5,500 nt of DNA, taken from positions 1-5,500 of the forward strand of contig JALSIK010000375.1 of NCBI GenBank assembly GCA_026990045.1. Direction: 5' to 3'. The stretch is from Chromatiales bacterium (GTDB lineage Bacteria; Pseudomonadota; Gammaproteobacteria; CAMYNG01). Every line of letters begins with the position of its first letter. The stretch's first letter is position 1. The notes under the pieces were generated by a model, which was given only the letters and a program-made list of their open reading frames with translations, was not told the origin of the DNA and made no database searches. Position numbers and translations under genes: made by a program. Below are positions 4,719 through 5,500 of this stretch, piece by piece.

Positions 4719-5353
4719 GCCGCGTCCAGGTGCCGGCGGATGCCGGCGAACACGCGCCGGAACATGGCCGGCGTGAGGCGCCCGGTCTGGGTGTTGTAGC
4801 GGCTGCAATGGTAGGAATCCACCAGCCGGCGATCGCCGTCCAGCGCGTGCCAGGCGCCGTGGGCGAAGGGGAAATCGGCCTGGCGCAGGCCCAGGGCCCG
4901 GATCACCGCCCGGTGGGCCACGGCCCCCAGGGCGAGGATCACGGCCGCCGGCGGCAGGGCCGCGATCTCGGCGGCGAGGAACCCGTTGCAGGCGGCCACC
5001 TCGGCGCCGCTGGGCTTGTTCTGGGGCGGCAGGCACTTGACCGCGTTGGTGATGCGGCAGCCGCGCAGGCGCAGGCCGTCGTCGGCCGCCACCGACTCGG
5101 GGCGGCTGGCAAAGCCGTAGCGGTGCAGGGTCTCGTAGAGCAGGATCCCGGCATGGTCCCCGGTAAAGGGCCGGCCGGTGGCATTGGCCCCGTGCAGGCC
5201 CGGCGCCAGCCCCACCACCAGCAGCCGCGGGCGGGCGGTGCCGAAGGGCGGCACCGGGGCGGCGTGGTAGCCGGGATGGTGCCGGCGCACCTGCCGCAGG
5301 TGCCGGACCAGCCGCGGGCAGCGGCGGCAGGCGGGATCGAACATGGTGCTCAT
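4715..5353 (-). CDS. Family 5 (UDGb) uracil-DNA glycosylase
   Basis: A 212-residue enzyme expected to excise uracil, and probably other deaminated bases, from DNA at the start of base excision repair. The uracil-DNA glycosylase superfamily fold shows as motif A, GLAPGLHGANATGRPFTGD (48-66), the ITNAVKCLPPQNKP segment (101-114) and motif B, SYHCSRYNTQTGRLT (180-194). Alanine in GLAPG, where family 4 has GEAPG, points to family 5. C9, C12, C107 and C122 fit the four-Cys [4Fe-4S] pattern of families 4 and 5. Motif B has HC where many relatives have HP. The start could be ATG 5353 or, three codons on, ATG 5344, and neither has a strong ribosome site. It is the first gene of an operon with uvrC, joined by an ATGA overlap. 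In E. coli the gene before uvrC is uvrY, not a glycosylase. Confidence 0.93.
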   Translation of the reverse strand: MSTMFDPACRRCPRLVRHLRQVRRHHPGYHAAPVPPFGTARPRLLVVGLAPGLHGANATGRPFTGDHAGILLYETLHRYGFASRPESVAADDGLRLRGCRITNAVKCLPPQNKPSGAEVAACNGFLAAEIAALPPAAVILALGAVAHRAVIRALGLRQADFPFAHGAWHALDGDRRLVDSYHCSRYNTQTGRLTPAMFRRVFAGIRRHLDAA

Positions 5354-5374
5354 GGTCGGTTATGCTAACAGGAT

Positions 5375-5412
5375 GGGGCGCGGTCCCGGGACCCGGCCCG
5401 GGACGCCGCCCC
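5375..5412. repeat. Strong GC-rich hairpin in the glycosylase leader
   Basis: GTCCCGGG (5383-5390) pairs with CCCGGGAC (5397-5404) around a 6-nt loop. After a 2x2 mismatch, GGGGCG (5375-5380) pairs with CGCCCC (5407-5412), for 14 bp in all. A separate 12-bp perfect palindrome, GGTCCCGGGACC, lies at 5382-5393. On the minus strand it sits 21 nt before the glycosylase start. No T-run follows on either strand, so it is more likely a leader structure than a terminator. Confidence 0.65.
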
Positions 5413-5420
5413 GTTACAGG

Positions 5421-5459
5421 AATCACTTTAATTATACATTGCAATATATTGATTTTTAT
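5421..5459. promoter_or_regulatory. AT-rich intergenic patch with candidate promoter(s)
   Basis: A sharply AT-rich island in GC-rich DNA lies between divergent gene starts. On the minus strand it holds a perfect TATAAT hexamer (5431-5436). The -35 position at 17-nt spacing reads ATAAAA, a poor match. If this is used, the glycosylase-uvrC-pgsA message would start near 5424 and include the hairpin at 5375-5412. On the plus strand TATACA and TATATT are possible -10 elements for the right-edge gene. Composition rather than consensus is the main evidence. Confidence 0.4.
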
Positions 5460-5500
5460 GGTCATGTCTTCCAATGAACACTCCGGCCCGCGCCCCGTCA
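5458..5500 (+). CDS. Possible start of an unidentified plus-strand gene (runs off right edge)
   Basis: An open frame begins with ATG at 5458, with a second in-frame ATG at 5464, and runs to the window end. It reads MVMSSNEHSGPRPV. It follows the AT-rich patch and base composition returns to GC-rich right after the ATG, as at a real gene start. There is no clear ribosome site and 14 codons are too few to identify a family. It would be divergent from the glycosylase operon. Confidence 0.35.
   Translation, partial: MVMSSNEHSGPRPV

Noticed and set aside
2385..4799. 804-codon open frame on the plus strand opposite pgsA and uvrC
   Set aside because: It is antisense to two clearly identified genes. 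Its His/Gln/Gly/Ala-rich product has no domain, and such long open antisense frames are common in high-GC DNA because of codon-position bias.
4719..5474. Upstream extension of the uvrC frame to an ATG at 5474
   Set aside because: The extension is low-complexity Pro/Ala/Arg/Gly and overlaps the glycosylase gene in another frame. UvrC homology begins just after the ATG at 4718.

Overview
The window is high-GC bacterial DNA. It most likely comes from a gammaproteobacterium, possibly an Ectothiorhodospiraceae or Thioalkalivibrio-like lineage. The main evidence is gene order: uvrC, pgsA, tRNA-Gly(GCC), tRNA-Cys(GCA), tRNA-Leu(UAA), the same order as the Escherichia coli uvrC-pgsA-glyW-cysT-leuZ locus. 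The genus is inference only. Every confident gene lies on the minus strand, so the text below runs from high to low coordinates.

Right part (5500 to 2244): a possible plus-strand gene start sits at the extreme right edge. An AT-rich patch and a strong GC-rich hairpin separate it from a family 5 uracil-DNA glycosylase gene, whose stop overlaps the uvrC start by 4 nt (ATGA). uvrC ends 6 nt before pgsA, which must start at TTG. The genes form a compact repair plus phospholipid operon: the glycosylase removes uracil, UvrC makes the incisions of nucleotide excision repair, and PgsA commits CDP-diacylglycerol to phosphatidylglycerol.

Middle part (2243 to 1783): three tRNA genes with encoded CCA ends. 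A good sigma70 promoter precedes tRNA-Gly. An intrinsic terminator lies between tRNA-Gly and tRNA-Cys, and structured spacers flank tRNA-Cys.

Left part (1782 to 1): a DivK/CheY-like single-domain response regulator, then a gene-free stretch, then an almost unbroken run of seven hairpins (595-779), then a STAS-domain gene and the first 31 codons of a CheY-like receiver. I find sigma28 (FliA)-type promoters ahead of both the stand-alone response regulator and the STAS-cheY pair. This links both to flagellar and chemotaxis control. In the second promoter the -35 element lies inside an arm of the last hairpin. The most unusual parts of the window are these two promoters and the hairpin array between them.
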